Positions 1 to 6,594 are shown, counted from the first letter of the stretch. The stretch is 22,823 nucleotides of DNA from an uncultured Oscillospiraceae bacterium (GCA_900543795.1 UQSH01000026.1:1-22823); one strand, 5' to 3'. Made by a program: numbers and translations. Notes: a model not told the origin generated them from the sequence alone.

Positions 1-108
1 GAGCTCTACCATTCCGGGAGTTATAAGAATTTTAACATCGGGAAAAAGTGCAAGAGTGTTCAGCGCTGCCTTGCAGCCTGCGGGGTTTGAAATTTCGTCT
101 ATAATAAG
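1..108 (-). pseudogene. 5'-truncated MurF-like Mur ligase fragment
   Basis: Read on the minus strand, 36 codons run off the left edge of the window and translate to a segment containing NPAGCKAALNTLALFPDV and then ILITPGMVEL. In MurF (UDP-MurNAc-tripeptide:D-Ala-D-Ala ligase) and close relatives this corresponds to the start of the C-terminal domain, where a (Y)N-x-NP-x(3)-(K)AAL motif is followed by a strand and a (T)PGMVELG-type turn. Directly upstream, at 109-111, is an in-frame TAG. None of the three minus-strand frames between 109 and 247 encodes the missing central ATPase domain, so the gene is cut off at its 5' side rather than merely frameshifted nearby. The plus-strand promoter of the downstream galactosidase operon lies inside this fragment. 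The rest of the fragment is outside the window, so its state is unknown. The family call is from motif memory only. Confidence 0.5.
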
Positions 109-115
109 CTATAAT
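87..115 (+). promoter_or_regulatory. sigma-A promoter of the galactosidase operon
   Basis: TTGAAA at 87-92 and TATAAT at 110-115 are separated by 17 nt. Transcription would start near 122, giving a leader of about 125 nt before the ATG at 248. The leader contains a 10-bp direct repeat AGATAAGAAT (118-127 and 165-174); no clear operator or riboswitch was recognised in it. Confidence 0.6.
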
Positions 116-247
116 ATAGATAAGAATAAAAGGCTTAGGCTTTACACCTTTTGCGTTTTTCCGCAGATAAGAATTATTCCTAATGAAACACGGCGAAGCT
201 CAGGTTATCAATAAAGGCGAAAAATATTTTTACACAAGGAGATAAAT

Positions 248-3235
248 ATGAGGTACGAAATTAAAAGAAATCTGCACGGCGATTTTTCGGTTTTCGAGCA
301 GAATAAGCTTCCTGCAAGAAGCTATTTCATTCCCTTTTCAAGCGAAAAGGAGCTTAAAAAAACGGATTATAAGTCGGAAAGGTATCTGTCAGACAGGATA
401 ACTATGCTCAGCGGAGAATGGGATTTTGCCTATTACGATAAATTAAGCAATGCTCCAACCGTGCTTGATACGGAAAATATTTCTTTTGATAAGGTAACAA
501 CTCCGTCAACATGGCAAAGAACGGGCTACGACCAAATTGCGTATATTAACACACGCTATCCTTTCCCGAAAAAGCCGCCTTATATTCCGCACGATGTTGC
601 TGTCGGAATATACAGAAAAACTGTTTCACTCGATAATTGCGCACGCAGGGTTATAACCTTCCTCGGCGTTGCAGGTGCGCTTTCCGTTTATGTAAACGGA
701 AGGTATGCAGGCTATTCGGAGGGCTCTCATAACACCGCTGAATTTGATATAACCTCCATATCAAAGCAGGGCGAAAACGAAATTGTTGCGGTTGTTTATA
801 AATGGAGCAACGGAACATATCTCGAATGTCAGGATATGTTTAGAGAAAACGGTATTTTCCGTGATTGCTACATTATCTCGCAGGAAGAAAACCATATAAA
901 CGATTTTCTTTTCCGACCGTCAAAAAACACGAACTCAACCTATAATCTTAATATTGAAATAAACGGAGAATTTTCAAAAAACACAAGCATTGAAATTATT
1001 GCAGACGGGCTTTTTAAAACAGAGCTTTCAGCCAAAACGAAAACAAAGATAGAAAATCTTTCCGTTAAGGAGTGGAGCGCAGAAACGCCGAATGTTTATG
1101 AGGTGCTCATTCTTCTTAAAAACGGCGCAGAGGTTTGCGAAGCCGTAAGAGCTTATATCGGATTTAAGGATGTTAAAATAGACGGCGAGGTTTTCCTATT
1201 CAATTCAAAGCCTATTAAGATGCTCGGTGTAAACCACCACGACACTCATATGACAAAGGGCTATGCCGTTTCCCTTGATGATTTGGAGTATGATATAAAG
1301 CTTATGAAGGAGTATAACTGCAATGCAGTTCGCACCTCTCATTATCCTCCAGATCCTGCGTTTTTGATTATGTGTGATATTTACGGCCTTTATGCCGTTG
1401 ATGAGGCGGATATTGAAACTCACGGCTTTTATGCAGTGCCCCACAGTACATATAATCCAAACAGATTAAGCAATGATGTTAAATGGGCTTCTCATTATCT
1501 TGATAGGGTTAAGAGAATGTATGAACGGGATAAAAACCATCCGTGTATAACTATGTGGAGCCTTGGAAATGAATCGGGAGGCTATAAATGCCAGGATGCT
1601 TGCTATGATTTTCTTAAAAGCGTTAACCCTGAAATTCCCGTTCATTATGAGGGTGCAATAAGAAGTAAGCGCTGGGCGTATGATGTTGTTTCAAGAATGT
1701 ACGGAACGCCTGATTTGATGAGAAAAATCTTAAAGGGAACGGCAGGCTCTAAGTATAAGGGCAAGCCCTTCTTCCAATGCGAATATGCACACGCTATGGG
1801 TAACGGCCCCGGCGGACTTGAAGAATATATGCAGCTTTTTTATTCCTCAAATCAGTTTATGGGCGGCTGCATTTGGGAGTGGGCGGACCACAGCGTTTAT
1901 GATGAAAACGCTAAATACAGATGGACCTACGGCGGCGACCATAACGAGCCGATACACGACGGTAATTTCTGTGTTGACGGTCTTTTCTATCCCGACCGTA
2001 AGCCGTCAAGCGGTGCACTCGAAATGAAGGTCTGCTACCGTCCCGTAAGAGCACAGTATCTTGGAGAGAATAAATTCTCACTTGCAAATAAAAAATGCTT
2101 CACAGACAGCTCCGATATTGAAATTTCATATATAATTTCGGTAAACGGCAGGGCAGAGGAAAGCGGTGTTCTCGAAACGGTAATTGAGCCTATGTCGGAA
2201 AAGCAAATTGAAATTGCTTCGCCTCTTCTTTCCGATAGCTCAAAGGATGTTTTTGTTAATTTCATTTATAAAAATAAAGAAAACGGCAAGGAAATCGCTC
2301 GGGAGCAGGTTGTTGCTTCACGCATTGCTCCGTCAGAGCAGAAGCTCGGCAAGGACGCCTCCTTTGCGTCTGCGGGCAACAAAGTAACCGTAACCTATGA
2401 AAACGGAAAGGCAGTCTTTGATAAAAAGGCGGGGCTTGTAAGCCTTTGCAAAAACTCCGTTGAGTATCTTAAACAGGATCCGATTGACAAAATGAATGGC
2501 TTTGTTCCTCATATTTACAGAGGCAGGCTTGATAATGATCAGTATATGGTTATTTTCTGGAAAATAATAGGCCTTGATTGCTCAAAGCCTGTTTTGCGCT
2601 CCTGTCGTGTTGTTGATAGCTCCGACAGAAAATGCGTTCGCACTAAATATGATTTTGTAACAAGGGGAATTTTCGTTCTTGCATCAGCGCTTGTTGATTA
2701 TTATTTTGACGATAAGGGCAATATGAAGATAACCGCAAGGCTTGAAAAGGTTTGTCCTCTCACAGATCAGCTTCCTCGCTTCGGAGTTCACGCAGAGCTA
2801 AACAATTCCTTCGAGAATGTTGAATATTACGGCAGAGGTCCTGTTGAAAACTATTCGGATTTCAAGGAGCATTCTCCGATAGGTGTTTATGAAACAACCG
2901 TTTCAAGAATGCCTCATAAATATATTAAGCCGCAGGATTCGGGCAACAGAGGCGAGGTTAAGGAGGCTTCAATCAGCTCCGATAAGGCAAAAATAACCTT
3001 CCTTGCTGATAAGGTGCCGTTTAATTTTAATGCAAATCATTTTACTCTCGGTCAGCTTTCAAGGGCAAAGCATATTGAGGATATCCCCGATGATAAAACA
3101 ACCTTTACGGCTATTGACGGCTTTGTTAGAGGAACAGGCTCGGGAAGCTGCGGACCGATTCCGCCGAAGGAGCATCAAATTAAGTTCGGCTACACTCATC
3201 CGCTTGAATACACATTTACGATAAAATTGGGGTAA
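248..3235 (+). CDS. lacZ: Beta-galactosidase, GH2 (LacZ type)
   Basis: Hydrolyses terminal beta-D-galactosides such as lactose in the cytoplasm; no signal peptide is visible. The 995-residue protein is close to the usual LacZ length (E. coli about 1020). The N-terminal part carries the GH2 sugar-binding domain, including TPSTWQRTGYDQIAYIN near residue 86 and the MFRENGIFRDCY stretch near residue 197. The central TIM barrel has MLGVNHHDTH and RTSHYPPDP, the acid/base Glu in WSLGNESGG (Glu442) and the nucleophile Glu in FFQCEYAHAMGNGPG (Glu512). The C-terminal third holds the beta-sandwich 'small chain' domain with VEYYGRGPVENYSD. The ATG at 248 is preceded by AAGGAG at 237-242. It is the first gene of an operon, with the alpha-galactosidase ATG only 7 nt after its stop. 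Galactoside chemistry is well supported; the exact natural substrate is not. Confidence 0.95.
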   Translation: MRYEIKRNLHGDFSVFEQNKLPARSYFIPFSSEKELKKTDYKSERYLSDRITMLSGEWDFAYYDKLSNAPTVLDTENISFDKVTTPSTWQRTGYDQIAYINTRYPFPKKPPYIPHDVAVGIYRKTVSLDNCARRVITFLGVAGALSVYVNGRYAGYSEGSHNTAEFDITSISKQGENEIVAVVYKWSNGTYLECQDMFRENGIFRDCYIISQEENHINDFLFRPSKNTNSTYNLNIEINGEFSKNTSIEIIADGLFKTELSAKTKTKIENLSVKEWSAETPNVYEVLILLKNGAEVCEAVRAYIGFKDVKIDGEVFLFNSKPIKMLGVNHHDTHMTKGYAVSLDDLEYDIKLMKEYNCNAVRTSHYPPDPAFLIMCDIYGLYAVDEADIETHGFYAVPHSTYNPNRLSNDVKWASHYLDRVKRMYERDKNHPCITMWSLGNESGGYKCQDACYDFLKSVNPEIPVHYEGAIRSKRWAYDVVSRMYGTPDLMRKILKGTAGSKYKGKPFFQCEYAHAMGNGPGGLEEYMQLFYSSNQFMGGCIWEWADHSVYDENAKYRWTYGGDHNEPIHDGNFCVDGLFYPDRKPSSGALEMKVCYRPVRAQYLGENKFSLANKKCFTDSSDIEISYIISVNGRAEESGVLETVIEPMSEKQIEIASPLLSDSSKDVFVNFIYKNKENGKEIAREQVVASRIAPSEQKLGKDASFASAGNKVTVTYENGKAVFDKKAGLVSLCKNSVEYLKQDPIDKMNGFVPHIYRGRLDNDQYMVIFWKIIGLDCSKPVLRSCRVVDSSDRKCVRTKYDFVTRGIFVLASALVDYYFDDKGNMKITARLEKVCPLTDQLPRFGVHAELNNSFENVEYYGRGPVENYSDFKEHSPIGVYETTVSRMPHKYIKPQDSGNRGEVKEASISSDKAKITFLADKVPFNFNANHFTLGQLSRAKHIEDIPDDKTTFTAIDGFVRGTGSGSCGPIPPKEHQIKFGYTHPLEYTFTIKLG

Positions 3236-3242
3236 GAAAACG

Positions 3243-4910
3243 ATGGATATTAAAAACATTTCACTTTCAGCCGTTTATAATGTAAACGGTCAGGAATTTA
3301 CTGCAAAAAATCTTAAAAATGAGCATTTTGAAATAAAGCTTCGCTCGTCGGCAGACCGCATATATGCAGAGCTTTCTCCAAAGGCTCCCGTTTCATTCAG
3401 CCGTTTTGCCGTTAAAATGCCATACGGCTTTTCAACAGACGATAAAATTTTTGTAAACGGCTATCAAAGCTGGACAGACAGCTTTGAATATTCTTACGGC
3501 GAAAGTATGCAGGAGCTGACACGCTTAACTGAATTTGCAGTAACAAAAACTCCGATTTATTCTATCGGTATGTCAAAGTCGGGCGATTGTCTGTTTCATA
3601 AGTATCCCCGCAGAAGCAATTTGTTTTACGGCTGGTCATACGGCTATGTTCGCAAGAGCGATGAAAACGAAATTGATATATTCGGCTCCCTGAGTGAAAG
3701 GTCGGGCTATACGATTATTACCTTTGATGTTGAAAACAACTGCATTGTAATCGAAAAGGATTTGGAGGGAGTTGTTTTTGAAAAGGATACACAGCTCCTT
3801 TCTCTTGCCATAATAAGCGGAGAATACAATTCTGCTTTTGATGAATATTTCAAGGCAATGGGCATATCCTCACGCGAAACAAAGCGCAGAACGGGCTACA
3901 CCACATGGTATAATTATTACGGCAATATAAATGAAGAGGTTGTTCGCCGTGATTTAAATGCAATAAAGTCGCTTGATGTGGATTTTGATTGCTTCCAGAT
4001 AGATGACGGCTATCAGGCGGCAATAGGCGATTGGCTTATTACTGATAAAAAGAAATTCCCCAACGGAATGAAAAGCATTGCAGATGATATTCATTCGGGC
4101 GGTATGATAGCAGGTCTGTGGCTTGCTCCGTTTGCAGCCGTTCCCGGCTCTCGTCTTTTCAAGGAGCATAAGGATTGGTTTATTAAGGATAAAAACGGCA
4201 AGCCGTATAAAACAGGTCATAATTGGTACGGCTTTTATTCTCTTGATATTTATAACGACGGTGCCCGTGAATATCTTAAAAATGTTTTCAGCACCGTTTT
4301 AAATGATTGGGGCTTTGATCTTGTTAAGCTCGATTTTCTTTACGGTGCATGCGTTTTGCCTATGCACAATAAATCAAGGGGCGAAATAATGTGCGATGCT
4401 ATGGATTTGCTCCGTGAGTGCTGCGGCGAAAAGCTTATCCTCGGCTGCGGCGTACCGCTTATGCCCGCCTTCGGAAAGGTTGATTATTGCCGTATCGGCT
4501 CTGATATTTCTCTTAAATGGAAGCGTTCAAAGCATATAATCAGAGAAGATGTTTCAACTCCTCACGCCGTTTCAAACAGTATTTTCAGGCGCCATCTTGA
4601 CGGCAGAGCATGGAAAAACGATCCCGATGTTTTCCTCCTCAGAGATGATAATATCAAAATGAGCTTTGAGGAAAGAAAGCTGCTTGCAAAAATAAACAGC
4701 CTTTTCGGAAGCCTCCTGTTCATTTCCGATAATGTCAGTGATTATTCGCCCAATCAGCTCGAAGTTCTCAAGGAAGCTTTTTCTGAAAAGGATGTTGAAA
4801 TCTATTCGGCAGGCTTTGCCCAAAAGGATGTTATGGAAATAATCTATGCCGAAAACGGTGTGGCAAAAAGGCTTTGCTTCAATATCCGAACAGGCGAGCA
4901 GTTATCATAA
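3243..4910 (+). CDS. Alpha-galactosidase, GH36
   Basis: Removes terminal alpha-1,6-galactose from raffinose-family oligosaccharides or galactomannan fragments, probably inside the cell because no signal peptide is present. At 555 residues it matches the short, Thermotoga GalA-like GH36 forms rather than the roughly 700-residue type. The N-terminal half is a beta-sandwich domain containing VNGYQSWTDS. The TIM barrel carries DCFQIDDGYQ, AGLWLAPFAA, the probable nucleophile Asp in LVKLDFLYG (Asp364) and the probable acid/base Asp in CRIGSDIS (Asp421). It lies 7 nt downstream of the beta-galactosidase stop, with only a weak GGGG-type ribosome binding site, so translational coupling to lacZ is likely. 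A strong terminator follows. Pairing with a beta-galactosidase suggests use of mixed galacto-oligosaccharides; this is inference. Confidence 0.92.
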   Translation: MDIKNISLSAVYNVNGQEFTAKNLKNEHFEIKLRSSADRIYAELSPKAPVSFSRFAVKMPYGFSTDDKIFVNGYQSWTDSFEYSYGESMQELTRLTEFAVTKTPIYSIGMSKSGDCLFHKYPRRSNLFYGWSYGYVRKSDENEIDIFGSLSERSGYTIITFDVENNCIVIEKDLEGVVFEKDTQLLSLAIISGEYNSAFDEYFKAMGISSRETKRRTGYTTWYNYYGNINEEVVRRDLNAIKSLDVDFDCFQIDDGYQAAIGDWLITDKKKFPNGMKSIADDIHSGGMIAGLWLAPFAAVPGSRLFKEHKDWFIKDKNGKPYKTGHNWYGFYSLDIYNDGAREYLKNVFSTVLNDWGFDLVKLDFLYGACVLPMHNKSRGEIMCDAMDLLRECCGEKLILGCGVPLMPAFGKVDYCRIGSDISLKWKRSKHIIREDVSTPHAVSNSIFRRHLDGRAWKNDPDVFLLRDDNIKMSFEERKLLAKINSLFGSLLFISDNVSDYSPNQLEVLKEAFSEKDVEIYSAGFAQKDVMEIIYAENGVAKRLCFNIRTGEQLS

Positions 4911-4929
4911 CGCTTACAAAAACAATAAA

Positions 4930-4972
4930 GGGGCTGCCTCACCTTTTTTCGTGAGACAGCCCCGTATTTTAT
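4930..4972 (+). terminator. Intrinsic terminator of the galactosidase operon
   Basis: A 13-bp stem (4930-4942 with 4951-4963, one C-A mismatch) with an 8-nt loop is followed by GTATTTTATTT. It begins 20 nt after the alpha-galactosidase stop. Confidence 0.88.
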
Positions 4973-5010
4973 TTGACGCAATGCAACAGTAAAAAATTCA
5001 AAATTCCCTA

Positions 5011-5039
5011 TTGACAAAAAGAGTTTGGTTGAATATAAT
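5011..5039 (+). promoter_or_regulatory. Strong sigma-A promoter of the DUF1413 unit
   Basis: A perfect TTGACA at 5011-5016 and a perfect TATAAT at 5034-5039 are separated by 17 nt. The start site would fall near 5046, exactly where the tandem repeat begins. Confidence 0.8.
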
Positions 5040-5045
5040 GTATGT

Positions 5046-5075
5046 AGGGCAATAAATACGCAGGGCAATAAATAC
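5046..5075 (+). repeat. Tandem 14-bp leader repeat, possible operator
   Basis: AGGGCAATAAATAC occurs at 5046-5059 and again at 5062-5075, a 16-bp period. The pair covers about +1 to +30 of the transcript and ends 11 nt before the AAGGAGG ribosome binding site. The downstream gene product has a ribbon-helix-helix-like N-terminus, so autoregulation through these half-sites is plausible but unproven. Confidence 0.6.
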
Positions 5076-5101
5076 ATTATTTTTTTAAGGAGGTTGTCGG
5101 T

Positions 5102-5455
5102 ATGGCACCAGTAGTAAGATTTTATTTAAACGATGAGGCATATGAAGAACTTGAGAATGCCGCAAAAGATAGTAATCTATCGATTCAAGATTATGTTCGC
5201 ATGAAATGTATATCCCCTCGTAAGAACGAGTTGACTCTTGATGAGGTCATCCACCAAATCGAGGTTCAAAAACCAGATTTCGAATTCAGACTTAGAGACC
5301 TTTTCACGCCCGAGAAATGGTCTAATGTTTCTATCGGCATACGAGCTTATCTTGGAAAATCATTTTATGAAAAAACAATGGCGAACGAAATTCCCAATGT
5401 TGAATTTGTCGGTATGAAAAAAAGAATTGCTTATTATCGCCTGACAAACAAATAA
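5102..5455 (+). CDS. DUF1413 family protein with RHH-like N-terminus
   Basis: A 117-residue cytoplasmic protein. Residues 1-37 (a VVRFYLND strand, then EAYEELENAAKDSNLSIQDYV) look like a ribbon-helix-helix DNA-binding fold, as in CopG/Arc-type antitoxins and regulators. Residues from about 60 (FEFRLRDLFTPEKWSNVSIGIRAYLGKSFYEK) match my recollection of the DUF1413 pattern, in which F-x-L-x-DLF-(x)-W precedes a short G-x-(R)-x-x-LGK-x-F segment; DUF1413 has no known function. The ATG has a strong AAGGAGG site at 5087-5093. It has its own consensus promoter and tandem leader repeats. A second small ORF starts 16 nt after its stop, so the pair may be an autoregulated two-gene module, possibly toxin-antitoxin-like. 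That role is a guess. The DUF assignment is from memory of the family. Confidence 0.72.
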   Translation: MAPVVRFYLNDEAYEELENAAKDSNLSIQDYVRMKCISPRKNELTLDEVIHQIEVQKPDFEFRLRDLFTPEKWSNVSIGIRAYLGKSFYEKTMANEIPNVEFVGMKKRIAYYRLTNK

Positions 5456-5471
5456 GAATGGAGTGTTGGTT

Positions 5472-5702
5472 TTGAGTAGATTTTCGAAAATGATGCAGTA
5501 TAAATGGGCTTGGAATGAATTGCAACAGATTGATCCTGAACCGCAGGATTTATCATATATAGCAAGTGTAGTGCCGAGAGGAAGTGTCAATCATTTGATA
5601 GCTGCAAAAAAAGTTAACAGCGAAATCGGCAAACCATATATTAGGGGCATTAATTATCCAACGCTAATTAAGGTTCTCTCTGTTGCTGTTAACGCATTTT
5701 AA
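5472..5702 (+). CDS. Hypothetical 76-residue protein after DUF1413
   Basis: I do not recognise this protein. I place the start at the TTG at 5472, because GGAG at 5460-5463 lies 8 nt upstream; an in-frame GTG at 5463 overlaps that site and is less likely. The product begins LSRFSKMMQYKWAWNELQQ, contains PRGSVNHLIAAKKVNSEIGKPYI and ends LSVAVNAF. It has no transmembrane segment or signal peptide and several aromatic and basic residues in the first 20 positions. It could be the intact partner of the DUF1413 protein or the left-over N-terminal part of a longer gene, since it ends abruptly 51 nt before a convergent gene. Moderate doubt that it is translated as shown. Confidence 0.45.
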   Translation: MSRFSKMMQYKWAWNELQQIDPEPQDLSYIASVVPRGSVNHLIAAKKVNSEIGKPYIRGINYPTLIKVLSVAVNAF

Positions 5703-5753
5703 TCCCACTTTATCTTTTTCTTTAGCCACAACATCACTACCTTTAGTTAAAAA

Positions 5754-6098
5754 TTAAATCTTTTCTTTTAATGTTTTACAACTTGAAATCAGCATTCGTC
5801 TGATTCTGCCACAAAGATTTCTATGTTTTTTATATGTATCTTCATCAATAGCGTTGGTATTAAATAATAATTGTAGCCAACCTTCCGTTTCGCTACATTC
5901 TTTTAGTGCTATTTCGAATTTAGAAAGCATATCTGCCTTACTTTGACCATAATTTGCTTCACGAATATTTGCGTAAACACTGCTTGAACTTTTTTGAATT
6001 TGGAAAATAGTGTTGCTTGGTGCTTTAATGCTTTGACACAACAATGCGATATCAGTTGCGAGTTGTTCTGAATAAATAATCAAATAGTTCTTAGGCAT
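5754..6098 (-). CDS. Four-helix-bundle protein (S23/IVP family)
   Basis: A 114-residue, almost wholly helical protein. The order of helices and the pattern SNTIFQIQKSSSSVYANIREANYGQS, SKFEIALKECSETEGWLQLL and NLCGRIRRMLISSCKTLK fit the four-helix-bundle family originally named after proteins encoded in 23S rRNA intervening sequences. The Avd accessory proteins of diversity-generating retroelements share this fold and bind nucleic acid as ring-shaped pentamers. No reverse transcriptase, variable repeat or rRNA is in this window. The ATG has a good GGAAGTGAT ribosome binding site. The gene has its own promoter (6122-6150) framed by an inverted repeat, and an array of hairpins starts at the -35 box. 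It is convergent with the small ORF at 5472-5702. Family assignment is strong; the cellular role is unknown. Confidence 0.9.
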   Translation of the reverse strand: MPKNYLIIYSEQLATDIALLCQSIKAPSNTIFQIQKSSSSVYANIREANYGQSKADMLSKFEIALKECSETEGWLQLLFNTNAIDEDTYKKHRNLCGRIRRMLISSCKTLKEKI

Positions 6099-6111
6099 AA
6101 TATCACTTCCT

Positions 6112-6150
6112 TTTCAACAAAATTGTAACACATATTTTTGTTGAAATCAA
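6112..6150 (-). promoter_or_regulatory. Promoter of the four-helix-bundle gene with flanking inverted repeat
   Basis: On the minus strand TTGATT (6145-6150) and TACAAT (6122-6127) are spaced by 17 nt. An 11-bp perfect inverted repeat, TTTCAACAAAA at 6112-6122 and TTTTGTTGAAA at 6136-6146, frames the -10 region with a 13-nt centre. The -35 box also shares three bases with the first hairpin of the array. The geometry suits an operator at which a dimer or ring-shaped protein would block the promoter. Confidence 0.65.
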
Positions 6151-6363
6151 TGCGAAGCATTGTATATAATCAATTCCGCAAGGAATTGCATATCATCACG
6201 GCAACGCCGTGGATATCATCAACGGTGCTAACCGTTGTATATCATCATTGCGAAAGCCTTTTTGATACACACCTAAAGGTGTGATGATATACAGCCCTGA
6301 CGGACTGATGAGATACAAGGGCGGCAAGTCGCCCTTGATGATATGCCATTGCTTTCGCAATGG
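6148..6363. repeat. Array of eight CA...TG-closed hairpins plus one half hairpin
   Basis: Complete hairpins: 6148-6162, 6171-6188, 6197-6211, 6220-6237, 6268-6283, 6292-6307 (one mismatch), 6316-6337 and 6347-6362. Stems are 6-8 bp and all differ in sequence, but each starts with CA and ends with TG. Linkers are 8 nt (the last is 9 nt). They read TATATAAT, CATATCAT, GATATCAT and TATATCAT in the left half, and ATGATATA, ATGAGATA and ATGATATGC in the right half, so the two halves are in opposite orientation. At the centre, 6246-6257 (CATTGCGAAAGC) has lost its own right arm but is the exact reverse complement of 6351-6362 in the last hairpin. Several loops are GCGAAGC or GCGAAAGC, sequences known to form unusually stable DNA mini-hairpins. 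No credible ORF or promoter lies inside. This accounts for the gene-free stretch 6099-6399. Confidence 0.85.
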
Positions 6364-6365
6364 AT

Positions 6366-6399
6366 AAAAAAATAGACTTGCAAAAGCAAGTCTATTTTT
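6366..6399 (-). terminator. Terminator of the tRNA operon
   Basis: On the minus strand, immediately after the encoded CCA of tRNA-Tyr, TAGACTTGC pairs with GCAAGTCTA around a TTTT loop, extended by A/T pairs to a 15-bp stem, and runs into a T-tract. It also insulates the tRNA operon from the hairpin array. Confidence 0.85.
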
Positions 6400-6485
6400 T
6401 GGTGGGAGAGAGTGGATTCGAACCACTGAAGCTGAATAGCGACAGATTTACAGTCTGTTCCCTTTGGCCGCTCGGGAACTCTCCC
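6400..6485 (-). tRNA. tRNA-Tyr (GTA)
   Basis: The acceptor stem pairs GGGAGAG (minus strand from 6485) with CTCTCCC, followed by discriminator A and an encoded CCA (6402-6400). The anticodon GTA is at 6451-6449 in a loop closed by CAGA/TCTG. A long variable arm typical of class II bacterial tRNA-Tyr is present, and the T-arm contains GTTCGAATC. The total is 86 nt including CCA. It is the second gene of a tRNA-Thr/tRNA-Tyr operon. Confidence 0.96.
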
Positions 6486-6492
6486 ATATATA

Positions 6493-6514
6493 AGGTAATA
6501 ACAAGTTATTACCT
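6493..6514 (-). other. Intergenic hairpin between the two tRNAs
   Basis: A 9-bp perfect stem (6493-6501 with 6506-6514) with a CAAG loop fills most of the 33-nt tRNA spacer. It has no clean T-tract after it on the minus strand, so it is more likely a processing structure than a terminator. Confidence 0.5.
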
Positions 6515-6518
6515 ATTT

Positions 6519-6594
6519 TGGAGCTGGTGAACGGACTCGAACCCCTGACCTGCTGATTACAAATCAGCTGCTCTACCAACTGAGCTACACCAGC
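6519..6594 (-). tRNA. tRNA-Thr (TGT)
   Basis: The acceptor GCTGGTG (minus strand from 6594) pairs with CACCAGC, followed by discriminator T and encoded CCA (6521-6519). The D-arm has TAGCTCAGTTGGTAGAGC. The anticodon loop TTTGTAA carries TGT at 6561-6559, and the T-arm has GGTTCGAGTCC. The length is 76 nt. It is the first gene of the operon, directly downstream of the promoter at 6613-6641. Confidence 0.96.

Noticed and set aside
6148..6363. CRISPR array
   Set aside because: There is no repeat of 23 nt or longer and no constant-length unique spacers; the only conserved parts are 8-nt linkers and CA/TG ends around palindromes, and no cas gene is present.
5754..6363. Diversity-generating retroelement with an Avd protein
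   Set aside because: The four-helix-bundle protein is related in fold, but no reverse transcriptase, template repeat or variable repeat is in the window.
6400..6420. Attachment-site duplication of the tRNA-Tyr 3' end
   Set aside because: No second copy of the tRNA 3' end was seen at the left side of the islet near 4975 and no integrase gene is present.
6196..6426. A 76-codon minus-strand open frame across the hairpin array and tRNA-Tyr
   Set aside because: It lies over the inverted repeats, the tRNA terminator and part of the tRNA, has no ribosome binding site, and its translation resembles no protein.
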